Assembly (NCBI RefSeq): GCF_017354985.1
Contig: NZ_CP071501.1
Location: 2,623,501 to 2,687,500 of the forward strand
Reading direction: 5' to 3'
From: Shewanella cyperi
GTDB lineage: Bacteria; Pseudomonadota; Gammaproteobacteria; Enterobacterales; Shewanellaceae
DNA: 64,000 bases
Positions within the stretch are counted from its first letter, which is position 1. Every line of letters begins with the position of its first letter. The position numbers and the translations under genes were made by a program. The notes under the pieces are model-generated. The model was not told the DNA's origin and searched no databases. It worked only from the letters and a program-made list of their open reading frames with translations. This document shows, in pieces, positions 1 through 8,606 of the stretch.

Positions 1-623
1 GCGCCATGGCCAATCTGACCCGGGGCGAGGTACGCATTGCCGTTCCCGGCATGTTGGGCTCCTTTTACCTGCCTTCGCGCTTAATGGCGTTCCGCCATCG
101 TTATCCGGATCTCAAGCTCAGTCTGTTCGAAGGCGGTACCCGCGATGCGCTGCGAATGTTGGAGCAGGAAGAAGTGGATATTGCGGTGATCACCGCCCAG
201 GATCTGAAGCCGGAATTTGATTCCTGCCTGCTGGTGCGCCAGCAGATGGTGGTGGCCATGGGCCAGGAACATCCGCTTGTTCAGCAAAGCAGCGTCAGTC
301 TGGAGGATTTCTTCGAGCACGAGCTGGTGATGTTCAAGCCCGGCTATTTTCACCGCGAATGGATCCTGGGGCGGGCAAAAGAGCTTAACAAACAACCCAA
401 TATTGCCTTTGAGACCAACCTTATCAATCTGATAAAGCAGGTGGTCAGCCAGGGCTTTGCCATCACCAGCGTGTTGGAAATGGTGATCAACGAGCGCGAT
501 AACATAGTGGCCCGCCCCTTTTCCCCACCTGTCTATCTGGACCTGCATATCAGCTGGAAAAAAGACCGGCCCGTGAGCCTGGCCGACCGCGCCTTTGTGG
601 ATTTTCTGCTGGAGAGCAGATAA
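1..623 (+). CDS. LysR-family transcriptional regulator, C-terminal part (cut by window edge)
   Basis: The open frame runs in from the left edge, so the true start and the N-terminal helix-turn-helix lie outside the window. The visible ~205 residues have the form of a LysR effector-binding domain: a strand near the start (EVRIAVPG), an early FLAFRxRYPDLKLSLFEGGT-type stretch, then a DIAVIT strand and a typical hinge return. The Met at position 6 is only the first in-frame ATG and is unlikely to be the start. It ends at a TAA that merges with a hairpin shared with the converging minus-strand genes. The effector and targets cannot be read from this fragment. Confidence 0.85.
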   Translation, partial: AMANLTRGEVRIAVPGMLGSFYLPSRLMAFRHRYPDLKLSLFEGGTRDALRMLEQEEVDIAVITAQDLKPEFDSCLLVRQQMVVAMGQEHPLVQQSSVSLEDFFEHELVMFKPGYFHREWILGRAKELNKQPNIAFETNLINLIKQVVSQGFAITSVLEMVINERDNIVARPFSPPVYLDLHISWKKDRPVSLADRAFVDFLLESR

Positions 624-646
624 AAAAGCAGGGCCTAAGCCCTGCT
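621..646 (-). terminator. Intrinsic terminator of the protease/chaperone pair
   Basis: An 8-bp perfect stem (AGCAGGGC / GCCCTGCT, 627-634 and 639-646) with a CTAA loop is followed on the minus strand by a run of six T (621-627). It lies just after the stop of the minus-strand secreted protein and also touches the stop of the converging LysR gene. The T-run is on the minus side, so that is the better-supported direction. Confidence 0.7.
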
Positions 647-667
647 CTTCAATCATGCCCCATCAGA

Positions 668-1138
668 TTACATGGGTTCTTGCTTGTTGGCAGCCCGGTC
701 AAGCTTGGCGCGCAGTACCTGGGGATTGGCCTTCAGCCGTTCCAGCAAGCCCAGCAGATCGGCGTCGGCGGCTGCGGACAAGAGCACCAATTGGTTGCTG
801 CTCTGCCAGTCAAGGCGCAGATCCATGGACTTGGCAAATTCATCGGCGGAAACCCCTTCAGCCAACTTGACCACCAGCTTACCGGTCAGCACTGCAAAAG
901 GCTCGCCGCCCTGAGTCACCAACTCATTGCCCTTTTTCAACGACTTGGCAGGTTGGACACCCTTATCTGTTTTGACCAGGTATTGATCCTTAAGCCCAAG
1001 GAAGTCAGCACGGCTAAATGATTTCACCAGCGTGTTGCCATCGGCTGCCGGCAGCTTTTCATGAGCAGAAGCATTGGCGGCACCGCAACACATCAGGCCG
1101 GTCAGGGTTGAAGCCAGTACTAATTTAGACAATTTCAT
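668..1138 (-). CDS. Secreted protein resembling the external chaperone (ORF2) of Aeromonas ASP protease
   Basis: A 156-residue protein with a clear signal peptide (Lys at 2 and 5, hydrophobic core, Ala-rich cleavage region near residue 24). The mature part has a short segment with basic residues (VKTDKG, PAKSLKKG), then an alternating hydrophobic region ending in a KLDRAANK tail. Its gene lies 24 bp after a kexin-like S8 protease. In Aeromonas sobria, the ASP protease gene is followed by a small chaperone gene (ORF2, the ASP external chaperone), whose product is needed for protease folding and stays bound to it. Size, order and secretion match that pair. Homology itself is inferred from context and general character, not from an alignment. 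AAGGAG lies 8-9 nt before the ATG. Confidence 0.6.
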   Translation of the reverse strand: MKLSKLVLASTLTGLMCCGAANASAHEKLPAADGNTLVKSFSRADFLGLKDQYLVKTDKGVQPAKSLKKGNELVTQGGEPFAVLTGKLVVKLAEGVSADEFAKSMDLRLDWQSSNQLVLLSAAADADLLGLLERLKANPQVLRAKLDRAANKQEPM

Positions 1139-1162
1139 AATCTATTCTCCTTATCTTACGGC

Positions 1163-3268
1163 TCAGGCCTTGTGGCCGTGGAAACGGATTGACCAACCCT
1201 TAAGTTTACCGTTGGCTTCGTTGGGGATCTCAACGTCAGCTACTTTGTAAATCTTGAAGCTATATTCACCGCTGTTAACGTCTATCACCTTCAGTGTCCA
1301 TTCACCCTTGCTGCTCTCACCATAGAAGGCGTTGGACAACATGGGCGTGGCATCGTAACCCGTTACCAGATCTGTTGGATCGGTAGGATCCATGACGCCC
1401 TGGTAGACCATGCCGTTGTAGGGCGTCATCAGCACGCTGCGGGTGCCGGCGGGAGAAATCAGCTCCACCGCCACATCCGGCAGACGCAGATGGTCGGCGG
1501 TCAGTTCAATTTGTACCGCTTCAATAACCAAGTCTTCCTCCACGCTGATGGCATCGGTCACACCGGCCACCTCGGCATCGGGAATGGCCTTATCCAGCTC
1601 GTCATTGCCTTGCCATTCGGTCACCTGGTATTCGCCCAGATTGGCCTTATACTCCTTGGCCATCTTAACTGCGGCGCCCAGGTCGATCCGACCAAAACCA
1701 TATTCGGTGTGGAAATGGTAGCCGGCAGCATTGGTAATCCAGCTTGGAATGGCATCGTACTGAGGCGCGTCTTCACTCTTACCGACCGCCACAGTTACAG
1801 GGGCTATCTCTGCGTCTACCTGGGTCGCTGTGGAAGCCAGGATATGACGCACATCACGCCAGCTCAGGTTGGGATTGGCGCTCAATATTGCGGCGATGGA
1901 ACCCGAGGTGTTCGGCGCAGCGGAAGAAGTGCCGTTCATCACCGAGGTGTAATCACACTCCAGGTTCATTGGATGCAAGCCGCCATGGAAAGGTGTGGAA
2001 GGCCTGTCTTCGGTCACTGCCCAGCCCTTGTCACAACCGGCTCTGTCTGTGGTCACTATGGCAGGATGATCTTCGCCGTACTCACCGCCCGGTGCGGTTA
2101 CAAAGATGTTGGCTCCTACCGAAGAGTAGCTTGAGCGCACCCCATCGGCATTGATGGCACTGACCACCAGGTTATAGACGTTGCCGTTATCGGTGGACAT
2201 GTTGGAGTTGTGGAATGGCAGGCCATTATTGGCCGCTATGCCTGCCTTACGGGCATCAAAGTAATCAATTGGCATCCAGTAATAGCCCATGGAACGGAAG
2301 TAGTTGTATCCGTTGCCGGCAGACTTCACAAAGATACTGCCCTTGCCATCGGCACTCTCGGTAGTCACTTCCTGATAGAGATCGTTTTCATCTTCATCGA
2401 AACCATGGGGGAAAGGCACTGAGTAACCATAGCTTTGGTTGAATACCCGGGCGCTGTCGCTGTAAGCGCTGGCGCCGTGGCTCAGGGCAAAGTTTTCAAA
2501 GGTTTGCACACTCTTCACTTCACCTGTTGGGTCATCATCCAGATAGTTAAAGCCAATAAGCTTGGCCTTGGGTGAGACACCCCGGCCACCAATACCGTTC
2601 CAACCTTCTGCTGCAATAATGCCACCCACAGCGGTACCGTGGGCAGACTCGTCGTCAAAGGGAGTGGGATCGATAGTGCCAGTGATCAGATTATGGGAGC
2701 CCCCTGCGACCACGTTGGCACGCAGATCAGGATGGCTTATCTCCAGACCGTCATCCACCACGGCAACCGTGATGCCCTGGCCCATGGCGCCCTGGGCAAC
2801 GGCACCGGCGACATTCATATCTTCACCGGCCTTGCCGCGCATTTTGGCAAAGGCATTCTGGCCGGTGTTTTTCAGGTGCCATTGCTCGGCATACAGGGGA
2901 TCGAATCCATCAATCTTGATGGTCAGGGTAGAAATGGATTCTGCCTTGCCGTCGCTGACCTTGAAACGCACCACTTCGGTACCGCTTTCGGCCTCGGTCA
3001 CATAGGTAAAGGCGCCGGTCGCGGCATTGGTGATGGTCAGGGTGCCCAAAGTCACTTCGGCCGGATCCACCAGGGAGAAGCTGACACTGCCCTCGGCATC
3101 AGCACCTTCAAGTTGACCATTAAGGGTCAGCGATTGGCTTATGCTGTAGGCCACATCCTGGCTGGTGGGCGCGGTATTGGGTTTGGGTTTGGGAGCCGGG
3201 GCCTTGTCACTGCCACAGCCGGTGAGCAGGGCTGCCGTGATACTTAAGGCAATAACAGACTTACGCAT
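1163..3268 (-). CDS. Kexin-like S8 serine protease with P domain, predicted lipoprotein
   Basis: About 701 residues. The upstream ATG at 3277 directly abuts AAGGA, whereas the ATG at 3268 has AAGGA about 9 nt upstream, so 3268 is the better start. A lipobox (LLTGC, Cys ~18) predicts a lipid anchor. A Pro/Lys spacer and a cadherin-like strand region (~30-120) come first. The S8 catalytic domain follows, with Asp ~172 (VVDDGLE), His ~210 (HGTAVGG), oxyanion Asn ~319 (SAGNG) and Ser ~448 (NGTSSAAPN). The VDDGLE form of the Asp motif and the C-terminal beta-rich P/homoB-like domain (~545-700) place it with the kexin-type proteases such as Aeromonas ASP. It is followed by its likely chaperone. Substrates are unknown. 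In Aeromonas, ASP acts outside the cell. Confidence 0.88.
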   Translation of the reverse strand: MRKSVIALSITAALLTGCGSDKAPAPKPKPNTAPTSQDVAYSISQSLTLNGQLEGADAEGSVSFSLVDPAEVTLGTLTITNAATGAFTYVTEAESGTEVVRFKVSDGKAESISTLTIKIDGFDPLYAEQWHLKNTGQNAFAKMRGKAGEDMNVAGAVAQGAMGQGITVAVVDDGLEISHPDLRANVVAGGSHNLITGTIDPTPFDDESAHGTAVGGIIAAEGWNGIGGRGVSPKAKLIGFNYLDDDPTGEVKSVQTFENFALSHGASAYSDSARVFNQSYGYSVPFPHGFDEDENDLYQEVTTESADGKGSIFVKSAGNGYNYFRSMGYYWMPIDYFDARKAGIAANNGLPFHNSNMSTDNGNVYNLVVSAINADGVRSSYSSVGANIFVTAPGGEYGEDHPAIVTTDRAGCDKGWAVTEDRPSTPFHGGLHPMNLECDYTSVMNGTSSAAPNTSGSIAAILSANPNLSWRDVRHILASTATQVDAEIAPVTVAVGKSEDAPQYDAIPSWITNAAGYHFHTEYGFGRIDLGAAVKMAKEYKANLGEYQVTEWQGNDELDKAIPDAEVAGVTDAISVEEDLVIEAVQIELTADHLRLPDVAVELISPAGTRSVLMTPYNGMVYQGVMDPTDPTDLVTGYDATPMLSNAFYGESSKGEWTLKVIDVNSGEYSFKIYKVADVEIPNEANGKLKGWSIRFHGHKA

Positions 3269-3717
3269 TCTGAACATTCCTTCTTGTTAATTGAATCATC
3301 CATGGAACGCCATTCCAATTAATTTGGTGACCATGAATGTGTTGCGATTACTTATTAATGTGTGCTCTATCGGCGGCAGATTTTTAGCACAGGAAAGTTA
3401 AGTTGAAAACAGAAGGTTAACAGAACAAAAAACGGTATTAACCCATAAACTCACAGCTTGTAACATATTGAATGTTAAAGCTGAATGCTAACTGAATGAG
3501 TCAGCACTTTTTTATGTGTCAAGTATTTGAATTTCGGTAATGCCGCATACTTTATTGCGGATTGAATACGGCAAAATAGCTTGAAAAATTCTCAATAATA
3601 TTTTTCGCCAATTTAATAAATTTATTTATAAGAAATAAAACCTCCGAAAATTAATCAGTCAAAGTGACTACAACATGGCGGGATGAAATACCGTATTTTA
3701 AATGAAGTAGATAAAAG
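3269..3717. other. AT-rich intergenic region upstream of the S8 protease
   Basis: About 450 bp without a credible gene. It must hold the promoter of the protease/chaperone pair on the minus strand. The 3400-3690 part is strongly AT-rich with many short A and T runs, so no single promoter can be picked with confidence. No RNA gene or repeat was recognised. Confidence 0.6.
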
Positions 3718-3743
3718 AAAAGCGACCCTGGGGTCGCTTTTTT
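3718..3743 (-). terminator. Bidirectional-looking terminator after maiA
   Basis: The stem AGCGACC / GGGTCGCT is flanked by an A-run on the left and a T-run on the right, so it can work in both directions. It lies immediately after the maiA stop (3752) on the minus strand, where the A-run is read as the terminal T-run. Confidence 0.75.
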
Positions 3744-3751
3744 CTGTCTGC

Positions 3752-4393
3752 CTACTGGGCATCCGGCTGGTTCTCCGGCAACGCATCGATGAATGCCGGC
3801 AGGGCATTACAGTTGGCGCAAATGCGGACTATGTTGGGATACCTGTCCATCGGCACCTTGAAACGCTCGGCATTGTATACCTGGGGCACTAGGCAGACAT
3901 CGGCCAGGGTGGGTTTATCGCCGAAGCAAAACCGACCAGCGTGCTGCTGCAATTGCTGTTCAATGGCGGCAAAACCCGTGTGGATCCAGTGGTGATACCA
4001 GGCATTCTTGGCCTCATCGGACAGGGCCAAATCCTTGCTTAAGTATTGCAGCACCCGCAGGTTGTTCAGTGGATGTATGTCGCAGGCAATGGACAAGGCC
4101 ATGGCCTGTACCTGCGCCCGGGCAACTGCGTCTTTGGGGAGCAAGGGATTGTCGTCGTTTAGACCATCCAGGTAATCCATGATGGCCAGGGATTGAGTCA
4201 GGGCTGTACCATCGTCCAACACCAGGGTCGGTACCAGATGCTGGGCATTGAGCGCCACATAGTCATCCTGATGCTGCTGACCACCGTCTTTCACCAGATG
4301 CACAGACTGCTGCTCACAGCTCAGTCCCTTGAGGTTGAGGGCGATACGCACTCTGTAGGCCGCGCTGGAGCGCCAGTAACCGTATAATTTCAT
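3752..4393 (-). CDS. maiA: Maleylacetoacetate isomerase (zeta-class GST fold)
   Basis: About 213 residues. It converts maleylacetoacetate to fumarylacetoacetate in the tyrosine/homogentisate pathway, using glutathione, in the cytosol. The start MKLYGYWRSSAAYRVRIAL carries the zeta-GST active-site motif (SSxxxRVRIAL). An all-helical C-terminal GST half follows, with the DVCLVPQVYNA motif. A start 4 codons upstream is possible, but GGAGG lies 6 nt before the ATG at 4393, which decides the start. It follows fahA, the next enzyme of the pathway, with a 68-bp gap that contains a terminator-like hairpin. Confidence 0.93.
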   Translation of the reverse strand: MKLYGYWRSSAAYRVRIALNLKGLSCEQQSVHLVKDGGQQHQDDYVALNAQHLVPTLVLDDGTALTQSLAIMDYLDGLNDDNPLLPKDAVARAQVQAMALSIACDIHPLNNLRVLQYLSKDLALSDEAKNAWYHHWIHTGFAAIEQQLQQHAGRFCFGDKPTLADVCLVPQVYNAERFKVPMDRYPNIVRICANCNALPAFIDALPENQPDAQ

Positions 4394-4409
4394 GTTTGCC
4401 TCCATACAG

Positions 4410-4433
4410 AAAACGGGGCCAGTGCCCCGTTTT
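4410..4433 (-). terminator. Terminator-like hairpin between fahA and maiA
   Basis: A 10-bp perfect stem (AAAACGGGGC / GCCCCGTTTT) with loop CAGT. On the minus strand it ends in TTTT. It sits between the fahA stop and the maiA ribosome-binding site, so it could reduce read-through within the operon. The T-run is short, so termination is probably partial. Confidence 0.5.
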
Positions 4434-4461
4434 ATTCAACTTGACATTAAAGACAGCGCGC

Positions 4462-5448
4462 TCAGCGCTGGTATTGCACCACTTGCTGATCGATGGCGCC
4501 GAAGATGCTGTTGCCGGCATCGTCAAACATCTCGATACGCACCCTGTCACCAAACTGCATAAAAGGCGTGCTCGGCTTGCCATCGGCAATCACTTCCAGC
4601 ATGCGCTTCTCGGCCAGACAGCTTGAGCCGGCGCTGCGATCGTAGTTGGAGATGGTACCAGAGCCTATGATGGCACCGGCGCCAATGGGGCGGGTCTTGG
4701 CCACATGTGACACCAGTTGGCTGAAGTTGAAGGTCATGTCGACACCGGCATTGGGCTTGCCGAACAGCTCACCGTTGAGATGAGTCACCAGCGGCAGGTG
4801 CACCTTGCTGTCCTGCCAGCGCTCACCCAGCTCATCCGGGGTGATGGCCACGGGCGAGAAACTGCTGGATGGCTTGGACTGGAAGAAACCAAAACCCTTG
4901 GCCAGTTCGGCCGGGATCAGGTTACGCAGCGACACATCGTTGACCAGCATCAGCAGCTTGATGTGCTGAGAGGCTTCTTCGCTGCTAACGCCCATGGGCA
5001 CATCGTCGGTCACCACGGCAATCTCTGACTCGAAGTCTATGCCCCAGTCTTCGCTGGCCAGCTCGATATTGCTGCGCGGTGGAATGAAGCTGTCGGAACC
5101 GCCCTGGTAGAACAGGGGATCGGTCCAGAAGGTCTCCGGCATGTCGGCGCCGCGGGCCTTGCGCACCAGCTCAACGTGGTTCACGTAGGCGCTGCCATCG
5201 GCCCACTGGAAAGCACGGGGGAAAGGTGACAGACACTTGGTCTCGTCAAATGCCACTGTGTTTTCCAACTGGCCGGCATTGAGTGCATCGTACAGCTCGT
5301 TCAGCTGTGGGCTGAGCAGATCCCAACCATCGAGCAGTTGCTGCATGGTGTGGGCGATGGCGGGCACGGCAACGGCCTTGGTCAAATCGCGGCTTACCAG
5401 CATCAGCTGACCGTCACGGCGTCCATTGTGATAACTTGCTAACTTCAT
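4462..5448 (-). CDS. fahA: Fumarylacetoacetase / fumarylacetoacetate hydrolase
   Basis: A 328-residue cytosolic enzyme expected to split fumarylacetoacetate into fumarate and acetoacetate, the last step of tyrosine breakdown. The FAH-fold core is visible: a metal/catalytic ExE-type region (NIELASEDWGIDFESEIAVVTDD, with the E-x-E of FESE), a downstream GSGTISNYD motif and the closing DGKPSTPFMQFGDRVRIEMFD segment. Its neighbour maiA makes its substrate, and TyrR and phhAB are just upstream, so the block is one aromatic catabolic unit. A TyrR-box-like site lies 125-142 bp before the ATG. Other FAH-family activities are possible, but context makes fumarylacetoacetate the best guess. Confidence 0.92.
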   Translation of the reverse strand: MKLASYHNGRRDGQLMLVSRDLTKAVAVPAIAHTMQQLLDGWDLLSPQLNELYDALNAGQLENTVAFDETKCLSPFPRAFQWADGSAYVNHVELVRKARGADMPETFWTDPLFYQGGSDSFIPPRSNIELASEDWGIDFESEIAVVTDDVPMGVSSEEASQHIKLLMLVNDVSLRNLIPAELAKGFGFFQSKPSSSFSPVAITPDELGERWQDSKVHLPLVTHLNGELFGKPNAGVDMTFNFSQLVSHVAKTRPIGAGAIIGSGTISNYDRSAGSSCLAEKRMLEVIADGKPSTPFMQFGDRVRIEMFDDAGNSIFGAIDQQVVQYQR

Positions 5449-5572
5449 ATCTGCTCCTGTCCTGTTATCCCGTCGTCGGAACGACGTTGAAATTGGCGAT
5501 ACAAATACCCCAAGGGGCCGAATAAGAGAATAGCGTGAGCAAAATCACATTTCACGCGACTTCCCCGGGGTT

Positions 5573-5590
5573 TGTAAATTTATTGATACA
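5573..5590. promoter_or_regulatory. Candidate TyrR box upstream of fahA
   Basis: The sequence reads TGTAAA-N6-GATACA, 10 of 12 matches to the known TGTAAA-N6-TTTACA consensus of TyrR. It sits 125-142 bp before fahA and within 120 bp of the 3' end of tyrR itself. The role is inferred from the match and from the gene content. Confidence 0.5.
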
Positions 5591-5690
5591 CGCCAGAGTT
5601 CCCTGTGGCCCCATGGCGGCGGTGCGACATTGGCGGGCATTTGGGCCGCGCCAACATGGCAGTTTCTTTTTACAGCGCTGACGCCGGGCG

Positions 5691-7229
5691 TCAGCGCTTC
5701 TTGCTTATCTTATATTCCCTGAGCTTGTTGGCGATGGCCGTGTGGCTGACCCCGAGCTTTTTCGCCAGTTGTCTGGTGCTGGGATACGCGGGATAGAGGC
5801 GCCTGAGCAAACTGGCCTCAAACTGCTTCATGGCATCGTCGAGGCTGCCATCAAACTGGTGATCGAAATAGCCAAAACCTTCGGCGTAGGACGGCAGCTT
5901 CAGCTGCTCCACTGTCAACTCGGTGGAGCCATCCCACATGGACACGGCGCGAAACACCGCATTCTTTAATTGGCGCACGTTGCCGGGCCAGGCATAGGTC
6001 AGCAGATGATCCCGGCACTGGGCCGAAATCCTGCGCATGGGGCTGGATAGCTGCTGGCTGTAATGCTCGAGGAACATTTCCGTCAACGGGATGATGTCCA
6101 CCCGCCGCTCCCGAAGAGATGGCATATGGAAGCTGAGCACATGGATGCGGTAATAGAGATCTTCGCGGAACTCGCCCAACTGGCACAGCTCGGCGAGGTT
6201 TTTCTGGCTGGAGCAGATAATGCGCACATCTACCCTCACCTCGTCATCGCCGCCGATACGTCTGAAAGAGCCCTCGGTTAACAGCCTGAGCAGTTTGACC
6301 TGGGCCGCCTTGGACATCTCGGCTATTTCATCGAGAAATACCGTGCCGCCCTTGGCTTCTTCAAACAGGCCCCGCTTGACTATGACCCCGTCGCGGACAA
6401 AGCCAAACAGCTCTTCCTCGGCGGCACTGTCCGGCAGCGCGGCGCAGTTGATGGCGACAAAGGGATGTTCACGGCGCATGCTGGCATCGTGACAAGCCCT
6501 GGCCATCAGCTCCTTGCCGGTACCGGTTTCACCTGTGATAAGCAAAGGCGCATCGAGCTGGGCCATACGTCTGGCCTGTTTGAGCACCTCTTTCATCTTG
6601 TCGCTGATGGCAAGTACGTTCTCAAAGCCCTTGGTCTGGCTTTGCAGCGCATTGAACTGCTTGCCGACACGGGCCGGCGACTTGAGGGAGACCACGGCAC
6701 CGGCGAGTATGCTCTTGTCATTCTCATCGGGCAGGTAAATGGGCAGCATTTCCGCCAGATATTCGTTGGGGCCAATATTAACCCGGGTGGCCTGGGCCAA
6801 CACCTGGGGTTCACTGAGCCAACGGCCGAAACTGAAGCCCTGCACCCAGTGATTAAGGGACTCATCCATCACTTCATGTTCGGCCATTCCCAAAGTCATC
6901 AGGGCAGACTCGTTGACGATACGAATGCGCCCCTTAACGTCGATGGAAAATACCGAGTCGGGCAAGGTGCGCAGCAGGGTTTTGAGGGCGTAATGCTCCT
7001 GCTCGGAAGGCATAAAGGCAACGGTGCGCACATCATAGACGCTCTCAACCTTGCGGATCTGCGGCATCAAGGCGCTCAGGGTTTCAAAACTGATTTCGGC
7101 AAACTGCAAATACAGAAATCCGAGGTTACTGGCGTCGATGGCAATCAAATTGATGCCGTATTTCTCCAGTACGACCAGGATGTCCTTGGCCAGACCCACC
7201 CGGTCCTGGCAACTCACTTCCAAGCGCAT
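5691..7229 (-). CDS. tyrR: TyrR, aromatic amino-acid responsive regulator
   Basis: 512 residues, the usual TyrR length. Order: N-terminal ACT domain (~1-75), PAS domain (~78-190), AAA+ domain with Walker A GETGTGKE (~235) and a Walker B-like GGTVFLDEIAEM, then a C-terminal helix-turn-helix (ASTRQLAKKLGVSHTAIANKL region). The GAFTGA loop that sigma54 activators need is not present in ELFGFVRDG, as expected for TyrR, which acts on sigma70 promoters. It binds TyrR boxes in response to Tyr, Phe or Trp. It sits between fahA-maiA and phhAB, its likely targets. A 12-bp-stem palindrome (5674-5698) overlaps its stop codon but lacks a T-run on the minus strand. Confidence 0.95.
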   Translation of the reverse strand: MRLEVSCQDRVGLAKDILVVLEKYGINLIAIDASNLGFLYLQFAEISFETLSALMPQIRKVESVYDVRTVAFMPSEQEHYALKTLLRTLPDSVFSIDVKGRIRIVNESALMTLGMAEHEVMDESLNHWVQGFSFGRWLSEPQVLAQATRVNIGPNEYLAEMLPIYLPDENDKSILAGAVVSLKSPARVGKQFNALQSQTKGFENVLAISDKMKEVLKQARRMAQLDAPLLITGETGTGKELMARACHDASMRREHPFVAINCAALPDSAAEEELFGFVRDGVIVKRGLFEEAKGGTVFLDEIAEMSKAAQVKLLRLLTEGSFRRIGGDDEVRVDVRIICSSQKNLAELCQLGEFREDLYYRIHVLSFHMPSLRERRVDIIPLTEMFLEHYSQQLSSPMRRISAQCRDHLLTYAWPGNVRQLKNAVFRAVSMWDGSTELTVEQLKLPSYAEGFGYFDHQFDGSLDDAMKQFEASLLRRLYPAYPSTRQLAKKLGVSHTAIANKLREYKISKKR

Positions 7230-7390
7230 ATGGTTGATTGTCCCTTTAGCTTGTTCATTTTTATGGGAACGTCTGTGACCGCGGCGACAAGTGACAAGGC
7301 GCTGCGGAGGCGTAGCGTACTTGGCCTAATACGGTAGAGCTTAACATGAAAAGTGGCAAGCGATGTTTACAGAGGAATAAACGACGGATG

Positions 7391-7431
7391 AAAAAAATCA
7401 GTGTGCAACCTTAGTTAACACACTGATTTTT
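7391..7431 (-). terminator. Intrinsic terminator of phhA-phhB
   Basis: A 13-bp perfect stem (AAAAATCAGTGTG / CACACTGATTTTT) with a 13-nt loop, followed on the minus strand by a run of seven T. It begins 13 bp after the phhB stop. Confidence 0.88.
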
Positions 7432-7443
7432 ACTGACTCATTA

Positions 7444-7782
7444 TCAGCCGAGCAACTGGTCAGTCTTGGCTGCCATGATGAAGTCATTGCGGTGCAGCCC
7501 CTTGATGGAGTGGGACCACCAGGTCACTGTCACCTTGCCCCACTCGGTCAGGATACCGGGATGGTGAAATTCAGCCTCGGCCAGATCCGCCAGCTTATTG
7601 GTGAATTCCATGGCCAGTTTGAAATTTTTGAATTTGTATACCCGTTCCAGCTGCATGATGCCGTCACGGACTTCCACGGCCCAATCGGGGATCATGCGGA
7701 TAAGTTCTGCCAGCTCGGCATCGGACACTTTGGGCGCATCGGCCTGGCAGGCCTCACACTTCATGGTAGCTAAATCGCTCAT
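7444..7782 (-). CDS. phhB: Pterin-4a-carbinolamine dehydratase
   Basis: 112 residues. It dehydrates the 4a-hydroxypterin formed by phenylalanine hydroxylase, so the cofactor can be recycled. The family signature is present ([17 protein letters not shown], then [11 protein letters not shown]). The C-terminal [16 protein letters not shown] segment is typical. AAGGAG lies 6 nt before the ATG. It is 27 bp downstream of phhA and ends in a strong terminator, so the two form a two-gene operon. Confidence 0.96.
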   Translation of the reverse strand: MSDLATMKCEACQADAPKVSDAELAELIRMIPDWAVEVRDGIMQLERVYKFKNFKLAMEFTNKLADLAEAEFHHPGILTEWGKVTVTWWSHSIKGLHRNDFIMAAKTDQLLG

Positions 7783-7808
7783 TACTGCTCCTTATTGTTG
7801 TTCTGGGG

Positions 7809-8606
7809 TCAAACGGCCTTGGCCTTGGGTTCAAACAGGGGGGCAAACAACCCAAGCTGCCTGGCACGGGTGATGGACTGCATAATATCCATACGGGCAA
7901 TCTCATCAAGAAAATCAATATGTTCAATTACATAATAGATGGGCTGCATTATATCTATGCGATAAGGGGTACGCAGCACATCCATAAGTTCGAAGGGCTT
8001 ACGCTGGGGTACATCGCCCAGGGCGTACATGGTTTCGCCGGGTGAACTCAGGATGCCACCACCGTATATCCTCAGCTCATCGTCCTTGTGCTGTAACAGG
8101 CCAAATTCCACAGTGAACCAGTAGAGCCGGGCCAGATACACCCGTTCTTCCTTGCTGGCGGCCAGACCCAACTTGCCATACATTGCGGAAAAGTTGGCAA
8201 AGGAAGGGTTGGTCAGCAGCGGGCAGTGACCGAAGATCTCATGGAAAATGTCCGGCTCCTGCAGGTAGTCAAACTCTTCGCGACTGCGAATAAAGGTCGC
8301 CACCGGAAACTGTTTGCTGGCCAGGAGTTCAAAAAAGCGTCCAAAGGAGATCAATGCCGGTACAGCGGCTGTTTTCCAGCCCGTAGCAGCCATCAATACC
8401 TTATCCAGCTCAGGCAGCTGGGGGATCCTGTCCTTGGGTAAATCCAGCGCATCCAATCCATCAAGATATTGCTGGCAGGCGCGGCCGGGCAGATTCACTG
8501 CCTGACGGGCATAAAGCTCGCTCCAGATCTGGTGCTCATCATCCGGATAGGCGATAAAGCCTTGGGCATCCGCCTGGCGGGCAACGTATTGGGTTCCTTT
8601 CGTCAT
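7809..8606 (-). CDS. phhA: Phenylalanine 4-hydroxylase
   Basis: 265 residues, the size of the bacterial single-domain enzyme without a regulatory ACT region. It converts phenylalanine to tyrosine using non-haem iron, O2 and tetrahydropterin. The iron ligands are visible: HEIFGHCPLL (two His) and the Glu in YWFTVEFGLL. The pterin-binding region GGGILSSPGE is also present. It heads the phhAB operon. The upstream region contains a good TyrR-box match (8710-8727), which suggests TyrR control. Confidence 0.97.
   Translation of the reverse strand: MTKGTQYVARQADAQGFIAYPDDEHQIWSELYARQAVNLPGRACQQYLDGLDALDLPKDRIPQLPELDKVLMAATGWKTAAVPALISFGRFFELLASKQFPVATFIRSREEFDYLQEPDIFHEIFGHCPLLTNPSFANFSAMYGKLGLAASKEERVYLARLYWFTVEFGLLQHKDDELRIYGGGILSSPGETMYALGDVPQRKPFELMDVLRTPYRIDIMQPIYYVIEHIDFLDEIARMDIMQSITRARQLGLFAPLFEPKAKAV

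Noticed and set aside
81..656. 191-residue minus-strand frame opposite the first LysR gene
   Set aside because: It is the antisense of a gene with clear LysR character. Its own translation is rich in His and Gln, as usual for shadow frames.
5674..5698. Perfect 12-bp-stem palindrome at the tyrR stop codon
   Set aside because: Not listed as a terminator, because neither strand has a T-run behind it.
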